Of a DNA stretch of 64,000 bases, positions 1 to 9,404 are shown piece by piece. Below the pieces are notes generated by a model that was not told where the DNA came from, did not search any database, and saw nothing but the letters and a program-made list of their open reading frames with translations. Origin of the DNA: Bacillota bacterium (GTDB lineage: Bacteria > Bacillota > Clostridia > Acetivibrionales > JAMNXU01); contig JAMNXU010000030.1 in the NCBI GenBank assembly GCA_023623175.1, positions 1-64,000 of the forward strand, in the 5' to 3' direction. The translations under genes and the position numbers were made by a program. Every line of letters begins with the position of its first letter. Position 1 is the stretch's first letter.

Positions 1-128
1 AACGCCGGTATATAGGATTCTTCGTTGCATCCAACATGCTGAATTAATTTAGTTTTAGGCTTTACCAAAGAAGATTTGTTCTGAAAAATCCTACAAAAAG
101 TTGACACTATCTTTCTATTTTAAATGAG

Positions 129-157
129 TTGAAATAAAACGGCTTTAGTGATATAAT
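129..157 (+). promoter_or_regulatory. candidate sigma-A promoter far upstream of oppB
   Basis: TTGAAA (129-134), a 17-base spacer and TATAAT (152-157) give a near-consensus housekeeping promoter. A transcript starting near 164 would have a leader of about 560 bases before oppB. No gene is visible in 1-729. Whether this promoter drives opp or a separate short RNA cannot be told from sequence. Confidence 0.5.
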
Positions 158-303
158 TTTCACGTTATGTAACCTACAGAAATTGGATATTATTACAACT
201 TTAGTGAATATATATAATTCCTGATGTATATATATTCATTTAACCAGATTTTACAGAGGAGTCCCGAATTCAGGCGGTTTGGGATATTGCTTATTTATTA
301 TTT

Positions 304-712
304 AAACTTATTATGTAGAGTTAATTGATAAAACTTATTTATGTAGGGTTAATTGGTACATTATAAAAATACCAACCGGAAGTATGAAAGAAATTTTGCT
401 GCAAGAGAAATTCATTAAGGTATCAGGTTAAACTTATTAAGTTAAAATTATGAAGGTTTTAAGCAAAACTTATATTGAGTTTAAGACAAGCATAAATATT
501 TATTGGGACGAGATTTAATAATTATTGAGAACATTAAGTAAATTTATAAAAGCAAAAACGCAAACATTAAGTATAAACAACAATGCGCAAACATCAAGCT
601 AAACAAATATTAAGCAGCTAAGCATACGTTAAGTTAAGTAAACATTAAACTGAGTAAACATTAAGTTAAGTAAACCATTAAGCTAATTATTATGCGAATT
701 ATTATGCAGCAA
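304..712. repeat. degenerate direct repeats in the oppB leader
   Basis: Two adjacent copies of a 27-29 base unit lie at 304-330 and 331-359, sharing AAACTTATT and TTAATTG. From about 529 to 700 a shorter motif, AAACATTAAGT, recurs many times with drift. The rest of the 1-729 spacer is AT-rich with no coding signal. The same kind of locus-specific repetition fills other spacers in this window. Confidence 0.6.
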
Positions 713-729
713 GTGTAAGGAGTGTTGAA

Positions 730-1650
730 ATGGCCGGCTATATTTTGAGGAGACTGCTTTCCGCAGCATTGACCCTGTTTTTTGTTGTAACGCTTACATT
801 TTTCCTCATGCATGCCGTACCCGGCGGTCCGTTCCTGGGAGAAAAGAACCTGCGCCCGGAAATTATTGAAAGCCTCAACAGGAAATTTGGCTTGGACAAA
901 CCAGTACATGAGCAATACATCAATTATCTGGGAAACCTTCTCAGGCTTGATCTTGGACCTTCGATGGCGCACCTGGGATTGACGGTAAATCAGATAATCG
1001 CCAGGACTTTCCCCGTTTCGGCAAAGCTCGGTGCAGTATCGATCCTGCTTGCGCTTCTTTTCGGTATTCCCATGGGAGTGCTAGCGGCGCTGAAACGCGG
1101 AAAGTGGCAGGACCATACGGTCATGTTCATAGCAACTCTGGGCATAGCCGTGCCCATGTTTGTCGTCGCCACAGTGGGAATGATTGTATTTGGCGTCAAG
1201 CTCAAATGGCTGCCCACCATAGGCCTGAAATCCGCCAGGCACTATATCCTGCCGGCCTTCGCCCTTTCTTTTTTCCCGATGTCCTTTATCGCGAGGCTGA
1301 TGAGGTCCAGCATGCTTGACGTAATAAGCCAGGACTATATAAGGACTGCGCGGGCCAAGGGCCTGAGCAGGGCTGTTGTTATATACAAGCACGCCCTCAA
1401 AAACTCGATACTGCCAATAGTGACCTATCTCGGTCCGCTGACGGCAGGCATAATGACGGGTAGTTTCGTTGTCGAGAAAGTATTTACAATACCCGGTCTC
1501 GGCAGGTATTTTGTTGAGAGCATAAACAGCAGGGACTACTCCGTTATAATGGGCGTCACGATATTTTACGCCTTCCTGCTGATAGTTATGAATTTAATTG
1601 TTGACGTGGCTTATGTATTTATCGATCCAAGAATCAAGCTCGAGAAATAG
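730..1650 (+). CDS. oppB: oligopeptide ABC transporter permease OppB
   Basis: Inner-membrane permease of a peptide (Opp/Dpp) importer, which forms the channel with OppC. The 306-residue protein has the usual N-terminal membrane helix (about 9-28), a periplasmic-side segment, and a block of helices from about 95. The cytoplasmic EAA loop that docks on the ATPases is at about 203-231 (YIRTARAKGLSR). The start is set by GTAAGGAG seven bases before ATG. It is first of a tight operon; oppC follows after 12 bases. The Opp/Dpp family is clear, but the exact substrate (peptides or, in some relatives, oligosaccharides or nickel) cannot be read from the permease. Confidence 0.93.
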   Translation: MAGYILRRLLSAALTLFFVVTLTFFLMHAVPGGPFLGEKNLRPEIIESLNRKFGLDKPVHEQYINYLGNLLRLDLGPSMAHLGLTVNQIIARTFPVSAKLGAVSILLALLFGIPMGVLAALKRGKWQDHTVMFIATLGIAVPMFVVATVGMIVFGVKLKWLPTIGLKSARHYILPAFALSFFPMSFIARLMRSSMLDVISQDYIRTARAKGLSRAVVIYKHALKNSILPIVTYLGPLTAGIMTGSFVVEKVFTIPGLGRYFVESINSRDYSVIMGVTIFYAFLLIVMNLIVDVAYVFIDPRIKLEK

Positions 1651-1662
1651 GGGTGAAAAAAG

Positions 1663-2736
1663 TTGAACCACGAAGTCGGGAAAAAAGTTGAGAATAAAAT
1701 GGAAAATAACATTGTAAATAAAGTTGCAAACAATGCCCGGAACGAGGCTGAGAAAAGAATAATAAAAATTGACACCAGCTCCTTTGAGCCTGTAGGAAAG
1801 GAAGAAAGGATCTCGACGATAAGTTCAAGAGAAAACCTCACCTATTGGAAGGATGCCTGGAAAAGGCTGAAGGCCAACAAGGTCGCCATGATTTCGCTTT
1901 ACGTTATTATATTGATCACGATACTGTCAATCGTGGTTCCGATGGTTTCACCCTATTCCTATTCACAGCAGATCAGAGGCGACGAATTCCAGCGTCCGAA
2001 CTGGAAGCACTGGTTTGGCACCGACGGCCTCGGAAGGGACCTTTTTGTAAGAGTTTTCTTCGGAACCAGGATATCCCTTGGCATCGGCCTTGTAGTCAGC
2101 ATCATGATCCTTATTATCGGTTCGTTCTATGGCGCAATATCAGGCCTGATTGGCGGCAAGGTTGACAACATCATGATGCGCCTGGTGGAAATACTGTATT
2201 CCATACCCGTGCTGCTGATGATAATCCTGATGATGGTCGTGCTCAAGGAACCCCTTCAGCAGGCATTTAACAAGTCGGCTTTCCTGAGGAGCCTTAGCAT
2301 GGTTGGTCCCGGCCTTATAAGCATATTCCTTGCCCTCAGCCTTTTCTACTGGACCGACATGGCGCGTATAGTGAGAGGGCAGGTACTGAGCCTCAAGGAA
2401 CAGGAATATGTTACGGCGGCTACTGCGCTTGGCGCGGGCAAGCTGAGAATAATACTGAAACACCTGATCCCCAACTGCATGGGGCCGATAATAGTTACCA
2501 CGACATTCCAGATTCCCAGCGCGATATTTACCGAAGCCTTCATGAGCTTCATCGGCCTGGGCGTCGACGCTCCCATGGCAAGCCTCGGTTCGCTGGCATC
2601 CGACGCGTTGAACGGCATATATTCGTTCCCTCACCTGCTGCTGTTCCCCGCAATAATGATAAGCGTAATCATACTCGCCTTCAACCTGCTCGGTGACGGT
2701 TTGCGCGATGCCCTTGATCCCAGAATGAGAAAGTAA
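1663..2736 (+). CDS. oppC: oligopeptide ABC transporter permease OppC
   Basis: Second permease of the peptide importer, 357 residues. A TTG start preceded by AGGGGTG is the best-supported start; the next ATG is 36 bases further in. Residues 1-60 are an unusual charged, Asn/Lys/Glu-rich tail in which VENKMENN and VNKVANN look like imperfect internal copies. The family core begins at about 65 with the first helix (74-93). The EAA loop is at about 251-271 (ALGAGKLRIILKHLIPN). The repetitive tail parallels the tandem-repeat drift seen in spacers of this window. oppD follows after 11 bases with a GGAG site. Confidence 0.92.
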   Translation: MNHEVGKKVENKMENNIVNKVANNARNEAEKRIIKIDTSSFEPVGKEERISTISSRENLTYWKDAWKRLKANKVAMISLYVIILITILSIVVPMVSPYSYSQQIRGDEFQRPNWKHWFGTDGLGRDLFVRVFFGTRISLGIGLVVSIMILIIGSFYGAISGLIGGKVDNIMMRLVEILYSIPVLLMIILMMVVLKEPLQQAFNKSAFLRSLSMVGPGLISIFLALSLFYWTDMARIVRGQVLSLKEQEYVTAATALGAGKLRIILKHLIPNCMGPIIVTTTFQIPSAIFTEAFMSFIGLGVDAPMASLGSLASDALNGIYSFPHLLLFPAIMISVIILAFNLLGDGLRDALDPRMRK

Positions 2737-2747
2737 GGAGAAGTGCA

Positions 2748-3764
2748 ATGAACAAGACACTGCTTGACATACAAAACCTGAAGGTTTCATTTTTCACTCC
2801 CGCCGGCGAGGTCAGGGCTGTAGACGGTATTTCATATACGCTGAACGCCGGTGAGGTTATAGGTATTGTCGGCGAATCTGGAAGTGGAAAGAGCGTGTCC
2901 TCTTACGCCGTCATGCGGTTAATTGATCCGCCGGGCCGGATAAAAGAAGGTAAAATCATGTTTAACGGAATGGATCTGACCCAGGCCGACGAAAAAACCA
3001 TGCAGAGCATTCGCGGCAATGAAATAAGCATGATATTCCAGGACCCGATGACGTCGCTCAACCCTGTTTTCAGGGTTGGCAACCAGATAATCGAGGCTAT
3101 CCTGAAGCACCAGGACGTTTCCAGGAAGGAAGCAAGGCAGCAGGCCATCGAAATGCTGAGACTTGTCGGCATTCCTGGTCCTGAAAAGAGGATTGACCAG
3201 TATCCCCACGAATTCAGCGGCGGAATGCGCCAAAGGGCAATGATAGCCATGGCCCTGAGCTGCAGGCCCAAGCTGCTCATTGCCGATGAGCCCACCACGG
3301 CTCTTGACGTCACGATCCAGGCGCAAATACTTGAGCTGATGAAAGAACTGAAGCAGAAAATAAACATGGCGATCATACTGATAACCCATGATCTCGGCAT
3401 AATTTCCGACCTTTGCGACCGCGTCATAGTGATGTATGCGGGCAAAATTGTCGAGGAAGCAAGCATAGACGATATATTCTACAACCCGAAGCATCCCTAC
3501 ACATCGGGACTGCTGAATTCAATACCGAAACTTGACGCTGACGAAAATCAAAGGCTTGTACCGATTGAAGGCAATCCGGTGGATTTGCTCAATCCCCCTG
3601 CCGGATGCCCCTTTGCCCCGAGGTGCAAGCATTGCATGAGAATTTGCCTGAAAGAAAATCCTCCGTTCTACAGGGTTTCCGATACCCAAAAGGCAGCATG
3701 CTGGCTTTTGTACAAGGATAATCCCGAAGCCCTGGAAGAGCTCGGATGCATTAAGGAGGGATAG
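2748..3764 (+). CDS. oppD: oligopeptide ABC transporter ATPase OppD
   Basis: ATP-hydrolysing subunit that powers peptide import with OppF. Visible motifs are Walker A GESGSGKS (42-49), signature FSGGM (156-160), Walker B LLIADEP (176-182) and the H-loop ITHD. The C-terminal oligopeptide-transporter extension carries Cys287, Cys293, Cys296, Cys300 and Cys318. In some family members such a cluster binds an iron-sulfur centre, so the same is possible here but unproven. Length (338) is normal. The stop is two bases before the oppF ATG, so translational coupling is likely. Confidence 0.94.
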   Translation: MNKTLLDIQNLKVSFFTPAGEVRAVDGISYTLNAGEVIGIVGESGSGKSVSSYAVMRLIDPPGRIKEGKIMFNGMDLTQADEKTMQSIRGNEISMIFQDPMTSLNPVFRVGNQIIEAILKHQDVSRKEARQQAIEMLRLVGIPGPEKRIDQYPHEFSGGMRQRAMIAMALSCRPKLLIADEPTTALDVTIQAQILELMKELKQKINMAIILITHDLGIISDLCDRVIVMYAGKIVEEASIDDIFYNPKHPYTSGLLNSIPKLDADENQRLVPIEGNPVDLLNPPAGCPFAPRCKHCMRICLKENPPFYRVSDTQKAACWLLYKDNPEALEELGCIKEG

Positions 3765-3766
3765 GA

Positions 3767-4762
3767 ATGGCTGTCTTGGAGAAAGCTGCAGGCAACGAAA
3801 CTTTGCTCGAAGTGGAAAACCTGAAAAAGTATTTCCTTGCCAAAAAAGGCATGCTGTCGTCCCAAACTGCATGGCTGAAAGCGGTTGACGATGTCAGTTT
3901 TAATATAAACAAGGGTGAAACACTGGGTCTTGTCGGAGAAAGCGGATGCGGAAAAACCACCATCGGCCGCACCATACTGCATCTCTACGAACCCACGTCC
4001 GGAACGGTGAAGTTCAAGGGCAGGAAGATTGACAAACACAGTATTAAAACCCTGCGCCGCCATATGCAGATCATCTTCCAGGACCCGTTCGCATCGCTCA
4101 ACCCGAGAATGACGGTGGGCGACATAATAGGCGAACCCCTGGATATCCACAATCTCGCAAAAACTAAAAACGAGAGGAAAGACCGCATTTTGGCCCTGCT
4201 CGAAATGGTCGGGCTCAATCCCGAGCATGCGAACCGCTATCCCCATGAATTCAGCGGCGGACAGAGGCAGAGGATCGGAATCGCCAGGGCGCTGGCCGTT
4301 GAACCGGAGTTCATAGTCTGCGACGAGCCTATTTCAGCCCTCGACGTTTCAATACAGGCACAGGTTATCAATATGCTGGAAGACCTTCAGCAAGAGCTTG
4401 GTCTGACCTACCTGTTCATAGCTCATGATCTTTCAGTGGTAAAGCATATCAGCGACAGGGTCGGCGTTATGTACCTGGGCAAACTCGTGGAACTTTCGCC
4501 GAGCGGGAAGCTGTATAAAAACCCGCTGCATCCGTATACGAAAGCCCTGCTGTCGGCAATACCCGTTCCCGACCCGAATTTGAGCAGGAGCAGAAAAAGA
4601 ATAATACTTGAAGGCGATATTCCCAGCCCCATAAATCCTCCGTCGGGATGCAGGTTCAGGACAAGGTGCCCGCACGCAAAACCCATATGCGCCGAAGCAG
4701 AGCCCGTGCTTAAGGAACTGGAAAAAGACCACTTCTGCGCATGCCACCTGTTCGACAGTTGA
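3767..4762 (+). CDS. oppF: oligopeptide ABC transporter ATPase OppF
   Basis: Partner ATPase of OppD, 331 residues. Walker A GESGCGKT is at 57-64, SGGQRQ at 163-168 and Walker B FIVCDEP at 182-188. The C-terminal extension has four or more cysteines (in [14 protein letters not shown] and the last residues CACHL). The ATG follows AAGGAGGGAT, seven bases away. It closes the oppBCDF block; a 454-base spacer separates it from oppA. Confidence 0.94.
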   Translation: MAVLEKAAGNETLLEVENLKKYFLAKKGMLSSQTAWLKAVDDVSFNINKGETLGLVGESGCGKTTIGRTILHLYEPTSGTVKFKGRKIDKHSIKTLRRHMQIIFQDPFASLNPRMTVGDIIGEPLDIHNLAKTKNERKDRILALLEMVGLNPEHANRYPHEFSGGQRQRIGIARALAVEPEFIVCDEPISALDVSIQAQVINMLEDLQQELGLTYLFIAHDLSVVKHISDRVGVMYLGKLVELSPSGKLYKNPLHPYTKALLSAIPVPDPNLSRSRKRIILEGDIPSPINPPSGCRFRTRCPHAKPICAEAEPVLKELEKDHFCACHLFDS

Positions 4763-5097
4763 TTTATAAAACCCGGGTAACCTGCGAATAATAACATTAA
4801 TTACCGTGGTTGCCTGAACATATGGTTTTATTTAAGACGGAAATTACAGGCCTGGCCTATAACGAAAAAATTGTCCGTTATAGGCTGTTCCGCCTGTTTA
4901 CATAAAGATATAAAGGATTGCCTGGCAAGGGCACAATTAAACAAAAAACCGGAACATTGCAATACGCTGATACATGGCGGAAAGTTTCCAGCCTGACCGG
5001 TAAAAAACGGACCAATAGTAATTGCTGTGCTAATTTTTAGCAATACAAAAGAACCATTTGTAGAAATATCGGATAAAGTGGTGCATTATATCGATAT
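4763..5097. other. oppF-oppA spacer with one inverted repeat
   Basis: There is no gene here. A perfect 10-bp inverted repeat, GCCTATAACG (4855-4864) and CGTTATAGGC (4876-4885), could form a hairpin but no T-run follows it, so a terminator is not supported. It may be a processing or operator site. The remainder is AT-rich and featureless. Confidence 0.4.
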
Positions 5098-5180
5098 TTG
5101 TGAAATAATAGACACCATATTGTGAAATAATATACATAATTATTAGAAATAATAGACATTATTAATAAATGATGTCTATT
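5098..5180 (+). repeat. three tandem 22-23 bp units plus palindrome before oppA
   Basis: Units at 5098-5119, 5120-5142 and 5143-5164 share GAAATAATAGACAT with drift. The last unit also forms a 9-bp inverted repeat, AATAGACAT (5151-5159) and ATGTCTATT (5172-5180), 37 bases before the oppA start. This could be an operator or a leader hairpin, or simply decayed tandem duplication. Confidence 0.55.
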
Positions 5181-5216
5181 AAAAATAAAACCAAAACAAT
5201 CAAGGGAGGTAAGTGT

Positions 5217-6860
5217 ATGTTAAAAAGAGTTATTGCATTATTGCTCACACTGGTTATGCTGATTGGTGTGACCGCAGGATGCAACACCTCAAAGAAAAAG
5301 TCTGACGGCGGCACAGGCGGAGACGAGATCGCTGTTTGCCTGGGCAGTCAGCCTAAGACCATCGACCCCACCCTTAACAATGCCGTGGATGGCGCCACAA
5401 TGATTATCCACGCTTTCGAAGGTCTCACAAAGCTTGACAAGGATGGCAACGTGGTGCCCGGTATGGCAAAGGATTGGGAAATGAGTGAAGACGGCACCGT
5501 ATTCAAGTTTTATCTCCGCGACGCAAAATGGAGCGACGGCAAGCCCGTAACAGCCCATGACTTTGTTTACTCCTGGAGAAGGGCCCTCGATCCTGAAGTT
5601 GGTGCCGAATATTCCTACCAGCTTTGGTACATCAAGAACGGAGAAGCATACAACCTGGGCCAAAACAAGGATCTTACTCCCGAAGACCTCGGTGTAAAAG
5701 CTCTCGACGATAAGACCCTCGAGGTTACACTTGAAGCTCCTTGCTCCTACTTCCTCGAGCTGACTTCATTCCCGACGCTGTTCCCGCTGAGGGAAGACGT
5801 GGTTGAAGCAAATCCCGATACATGGGCAACAAAACCTGAAACCTATATCTGCAACGGACCTTTCAAACTTGCAAAATGGGAACAGGATGCCGAGATCGTA
5901 TTTGAGAAAAACGAAAATTATTATGACGCAGATACAATCCTGCCGAAAGCCATCAAGTTCGTACTTATTGCTGACGCCAACGCAGAACTCGCAGCGTTCA
6001 GAAATGAAGAAATCCTGTTTACTGACAACGTACCTTCAGCAGAAATTCCTGCCCTGAAGGCGGAAGGCACTCTGAAAATTGCTCCTTACCTGGGAACCTA
6101 CTTCTATGTATTCAATGTCACGAAGAAACCCTTCGATGATCCCAGGGTCAGAAAAGCGCTGTCACTGGCAATTGACAGAGAATATATAGTTGAAAAAATA
6201 ACCCAGAGCGGAGAAATGCCTGCAGGCGCGTTCGTACCTCCGGGAGTTCCCGATGAACACGCAGATCCCGACTTCAGAACTGTCGGAAAATCATACATTG
6301 ATGTATCGAGCGACGCTTACGAAAAGAACTGCGAAGAAGCAAGAAGACTGCTGAAAGAAGCAGGTTATGAAAACGGAAAGGGCTTCCCGCAGGTTGAACT
6401 GCTGTACAATGTCGAATCCAACCACAAGCCGATTGCAGAAGCTGTTCAGAACATGTGGAAAGAACAGCTCGGAATAACCGTCAAGCTGTCCGGCCAGGAG
6501 TGGAGCGTATTCCAGCAGACCAGGACTGACGGCAACTTCCAGATTGCAAGACACGGCTGGCTCGGCGACTACAACGACCCGATGACATTCCTCGACATGT
6601 GGACTTCCACAAGCGGCCAGAACGACGCTGACTGGAAGAACGAAGAATTCGACAATTACATCAGGATCGCCAAGACCTCCGGTGATAGAAAAGAAAGAAT
6701 GGAAGCAATGCACAAGGCAGAAGATATCCTCATGGAAGAAATGCCTATTGCACCCGTATACTTCTACACCGATCCTTACCTCATCAACAGCAAGCTCAAG
6801 GGCTTCTACAGCTCGGCGCTGGGCTTCAAGTACTTCATGTATTGCTACATTGAGGACTAA
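5217..6860 (+). CDS. oppA: oligopeptide-binding lipoprotein OppA
   Basis: Extracellular solute-binding protein (family 5) that captures peptides for OppBCDF. The start is placed at ATG 5217, preceded by AAGGGAGG, not at the upstream in-frame ATG at 5169, which has no site. The 547-residue precursor has a lipoprotein signal: a Lys/Arg start, a hydrophobic stretch and lipobox TAGC with Cys22 as the lipidated residue. A Lys/Gly-rich linker follows. Family landmarks are the early PKTIDPTLNN region, WSDGKPVTAHDFVYSW, and the closing LKGFYSSALG. It has its own leader and a strong terminator downstream, in keeping with binding proteins being made in excess over the membrane parts. Confidence 0.93.
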   Translation: MLKRVIALLLTLVMLIGVTAGCNTSKKKSDGGTGGDEIAVCLGSQPKTIDPTLNNAVDGATMIIHAFEGLTKLDKDGNVVPGMAKDWEMSEDGTVFKFYLRDAKWSDGKPVTAHDFVYSWRRALDPEVGAEYSYQLWYIKNGEAYNLGQNKDLTPEDLGVKALDDKTLEVTLEAPCSYFLELTSFPTLFPLREDVVEANPDTWATKPETYICNGPFKLAKWEQDAEIVFEKNENYYDADTILPKAIKFVLIADANAELAAFRNEEILFTDNVPSAEIPALKAEGTLKIAPYLGTYFYVFNVTKKPFDDPRVRKALSLAIDREYIVEKITQSGEMPAGAFVPPGVPDEHADPDFRTVGKSYIDVSSDAYEKNCEEARRLLKEAGYENGKGFPQVELLYNVESNHKPIAEAVQNMWKEQLGITVKLSGQEWSVFQQTRTDGNFQIARHGWLGDYNDPMTFLDMWTSTSGQNDADWKNEEFDNYIRIAKTSGDRKERMEAMHKAEDILMEEMPIAPVYFYTDPYLINSKLKGFYSSALGFKYFMYCYIED

Positions 6861-6920
6861 GGATTAATTAAAACGCTTCTGGCGACATTAAATTAATAAT
6901 ACCTCACTGAAACCACTTGA

Positions 6921-6948
6921 ACAAAAAGGGGCATTTGCCCCTTTTTGT
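6921..6948 (+). terminator. intrinsic terminator after oppA
   Basis: ACAAAAAGGGGC and GCCCCTTTTTGT form a perfect 12-bp stem around a four-base loop (or 13 bp with an A-T pair), ending in TTTTTGTTTTG. This ends the opp transcript. Confidence 0.9.
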
Positions 6949-7125
6949 TTTGATCTTAATTTTTAAAGTAAGTGATTTTACTGCAAAAACTCAAATTGCC
7001 AAAGATTTCGTTGAAATCAGCAACGTCTCGCCTCGCGTCCAAAACGATCGGACACTTACGCGCCTCCTGATCCTGGAGTGGTCTTTCGCAGGCCATGACC
7101 CTTGTTTAAACATAAATCAATTCTA

Positions 7126-7154
7126 TTGTTATAACAAAAACACGGTGCTATAAT
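7126..7154 (+). promoter_or_regulatory. sigma-A promoter of the DMT exporter gene
   Basis: TTGTTA (7126-7131), a 17-base spacer and TATAAT (7149-7154) form a good housekeeping promoter. The predicted leader is about 220 bases and contains the GCTTTTT repeat tract. The stretch between the oppA terminator and this promoter (6952-7125) shows no gene. Confidence 0.65.
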
Positions 7155-7235
7155 ATCTTTTATATGGTTGGGCACGGCTGTTTTTTGCATAGAAAGCAGT
7201 ATTGCTGTCGACTGATACCATCAACTTATTAAGAT

Positions 7236-7342
7236 GCTTTTTGAAATATTTTTTATTGCTTTTTAAATGTTTTTATAGCTTTTTGAATTGCTTTTTAAAT
7301 GCTTTTAATGCTTTTTAAATTTTTTTTAAAATACTTTTAAGC
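7236..7342. repeat. degenerate GCTTTTTAAAT repeats
   Basis: GCTTTTTGAAAT, GCTTTTTAAATG, GCTTTTTGAATT, GCTTTTTAAATG, GCTTTTAAT and GCTTTTTAAATT follow head to tail in the leader of the exporter gene. The T-rich RNA would be unstructured. It is one of several locus-specific repeat tracts in this window. Confidence 0.6.
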
Positions 7343-7381
7343 ACTTACAAGACTATTATTATTTACATCTGGGTGATTGGA

Positions 7382-8350
7382 ATGACATCGCTGAAAAGTT
7401 TAAAGAACAACTTAAAAACAAAATACCTGCCTTTTGTGCTGTTAATTCTTGCAGTAATTTTTTGGGGCTGTTCATTTATAAGCACCAAGATCGTGCTGAA
7501 AGAGGTTCCCCCCATATCCATCGCCTTTTTCAGGCAGATTATCGCTTCGACGGTACTGTTTGCATGGGTTTCGGCAACGCGTTCCTTTGCGCGCATCGGG
7601 CTGCGTGATTTGGGTCTCATAGCCCTCGGCGGCCTGTTTGGCATCGTGCTGTATTTCATATTTGAAAATACCGCGCTGCTGCACACCACTGCCTCCAACG
7701 CCTCCATGATATCGGCAGCAGTTCCCATATTCACGCTTTTAACCGAATCGCTTTTTTACAAAATGAAAATATCCCGCAGGATGCTATGCTGCATAATCTC
7801 CTCAATAATCGGCGTATACCTCGTTATCAGCATTAACGGCAAGCTGGATTTTTCCTCAAGGACCTTTTTCGGAAACATGCTCGAAGTGTGCGCCATGGCT
7901 TCATGGGTGATTTTTGTCATGATTAACAAGGGTCTGGGCGACAGGTACCCCGGTGTCCTGGTAACGGCCTTGCAGACTTTTGTAAGCATCTTTTTGTTCA
8001 TACCCTTTATACTGCCCGAAGTCAATCAGTGGAGACCGATTTCCGCCGTGGCAGGTTTGCATCTCATGCTGCTTGGCGTCTTTTGCTCGGCCTGTGCATA
8101 CTTCTTTTATCTGCATGCCGTAAAAAGTCTCGGCGCAGCAAAAACCTCCGCCTTTGTCAACCTTATACCGGTTGTTTCCGTTACATCAGGGTTTTTCGTT
8201 CTCGGGGAGCGCATAACCGCCGTCCAGGTTGTGGGAACAATGCTGATAATAGGAAGTTTGTTCCTGATGAACCGTGACCAGGCGTCGAAACAAACCGTTC
8301 AACAGAAGGAACAATTTATTACTCCATCACAGGAAACGACGCCACAGTGA
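7382..8350 (+). CDS. DMT-superfamily (EamA-type) transporter
   Basis: A ten-helix inner-membrane protein of the drug/metabolite transporter superfamily, 322 residues from ATG 7382 (site GGGTG six bases before). A GTG nine bases upstream overlaps that site and is less likely. Two EamA halves are visible: the first opens with FVLLILAVIFWGCSFISTKI and includes ISIAFFRQIIAS; the second starts near NMLEVCAMASWVIFVMINK and has the AKTSAFVNLIPVVSV signature. Related proteins export amino acids or other metabolites, but the substrate is unknown. The C-terminal 30 residues are Gln/Thr-rich. It is a single-gene transcript between its own promoter and a terminator. Confidence 0.85.
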   Translation: MTSLKSLKNNLKTKYLPFVLLILAVIFWGCSFISTKIVLKEVPPISIAFFRQIIASTVLFAWVSATRSFARIGLRDLGLIALGGLFGIVLYFIFENTALLHTTASNASMISAAVPIFTLLTESLFYKMKISRRMLCCIISSIIGVYLVISINGKLDFSSRTFFGNMLEVCAMASWVIFVMINKGLGDRYPGVLVTALQTFVSIFLFIPFILPEVNQWRPISAVAGLHLMLLGVFCSACAYFFYLHAVKSLGAAKTSAFVNLIPVVSVTSGFFVLGERITAVQVVGTMLIIGSLFLMNRDQASKQTVQQKEQFITPSQETTPQ

Positions 8351-8423
8351 CAGCTCCATGATTCGATTCCAAGATTCATCCGCCGGAAATAAGGAAAGCC
8401 ATGCCCAACGCGGTCATAAAAAT

Positions 8424-8455
8424 AAAAGTACTGCATCAACTTTGGCAGTACTTTT
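8424..8455. terminator. bidirectional terminator between DMT gene and V-ATPase operon
   Basis: AAAAGTACTGC (8424-8434) pairs with GCAGTACTTTT (8445-8455) around a ten-base loop. T-runs lie on both sides (CTTTTTTATA on plus, TTTTATTTTTAT on minus), so it can end both convergent transcripts. Confidence 0.85.
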
Positions 8456-8527
8456 TTATATTAACAACAGCAGCTTCTGTGCAACCTGCTAAACAGTCCA
8501 CCCACAAGAATCAGCAAAAACCAGGCC

Positions 8528-9199
8528 CTACTCTTTTGCCTTCTGCTTTTCCCTGAAGTGATGGGCCTGCTCAAGCATCATGTCCTTGACCTTCATAAGC
8601 CGTGTCAGGTTGCCCCTCTCGTTTTCATCGAGCTTCATGGTGATATATTTGATCGTTTCCTCCAGCTGCGGTATCAGGAAATATTCCAAAGCATTAACCC
8701 TGCGCCTTGTCCGCTCAATCTCCATGGCGAGCATCTGGGCGGACTTCTCGGCCTGCGCCAGTTCAAGCATCAGCAACTGGGCTTCGGCAAGAGTCCCTAT
8801 GGCCTCGTCCAGTTCCGCCGATGTATTGGCAAAGCCGTAAGGATAAATATTGGACGCGTCGTTGTTTTCTACCCTGAAGTGAAATTCGGGCACCTTGACA
8901 CTCATTATATTTTTAGTCGAAATTTCAAGGGACACGCTCTGTTTGGGGAACATCAGGGCTTCTTCCAGTACTTCGTTGGACATGACAGCTCGCGCCATGA
9001 GAAAGCTTCCGTAAGCTTTCATCAGCATCGCTTCGACCTGTTCGCGAAGTTCCTTGTTCTTCCTGACAATATCAAGGAACTTCTTCATGAGTTCGTCCCT
9101 TTTGTCCTTCAACAGCTTGTGTCCCCTGCGTGCGACCTGGAGCCGCTTCTTGAGCCGCGCCAGCTCCATCCTCGTGGGGTTTACCTGTAACAAAGCCAT
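8528..9199 (-). CDS. ntpD: V/A-type ATPase subunit D
   Basis: Central-stalk subunit that transmits rotation between the A3B3 head and the membrane rotor. The 223-residue protein is mostly a long antiparallel coiled coil: an N-terminal helix rich in Lys/Arg/Leu (NPTRMELARLKKRLQVA) and a C-terminal helix ending in QAHHFREKQKAKE. MALLQVNPTR is the usual start. It is last in the nine-gene operon, separated from subunit B by 205 bases that hold a short direct repeat rather than a gene. Confidence 0.93.
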   Translation of the reverse strand: MALLQVNPTRMELARLKKRLQVARRGHKLLKDKRDELMKKFLDIVRKNKELREQVEAMLMKAYGSFLMARAVMSNEVLEEALMFPKQSVSLEISTKNIMSVKVPEFHFRVENNDASNIYPYGFANTSAELDEAIGTLAEAQLLMLELAQAEKSAQMLAMEIERTRRRVNALEYFLIPQLEETIKYITMKLDENERGNLTRLMKVKDMMLEQAHHFREKQKAKE

Positions 9200-9296
9200 A
9201 ATTCAACTCCTCAATTCCCGTACAATGAATCCATTCTTGTCTGATTCCTTCCGGCGCAAAGGTCCGGTTGCCGTTACATATCTATTTATCCGGTCT

Positions 9297-9335
9297 TATA
9301 TCTGAAAATGTGTCTTTTGTATATCTGAAAATGTG
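9297..9335. repeat. short direct repeat between ntpB and ntpD
   Basis: TATATCTGAAAATGTG occurs twice in tandem, with a T-rich 5-8 base link between copies. The unit is about 22-23 bases. Nothing else is visible in the 205-base gap. Confidence 0.55.
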
Positions 9336-9404
9336 CTATTTTTACTCGCAGCTTTTTTATGTTGTTCCGCCTGCAGCGTACCGGCCTGCTGTTTGTTTCT
9401 GCCG

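Noticed and set aside
4855-4885. terminator after oppF
   Set aside because: The hairpin is perfect but lacks a T-run; reported only as an inverted repeat.
5169-5216. upstream start of oppA
   Set aside because: The in-frame ATG at 5169 lies in the palindrome, lacks a ribosome site, and would bury the lipoprotein signal.
6917-7153. 78-codon ORF after oppA
   Set aside because: It begins inside the oppA terminator and has no ribosome site.
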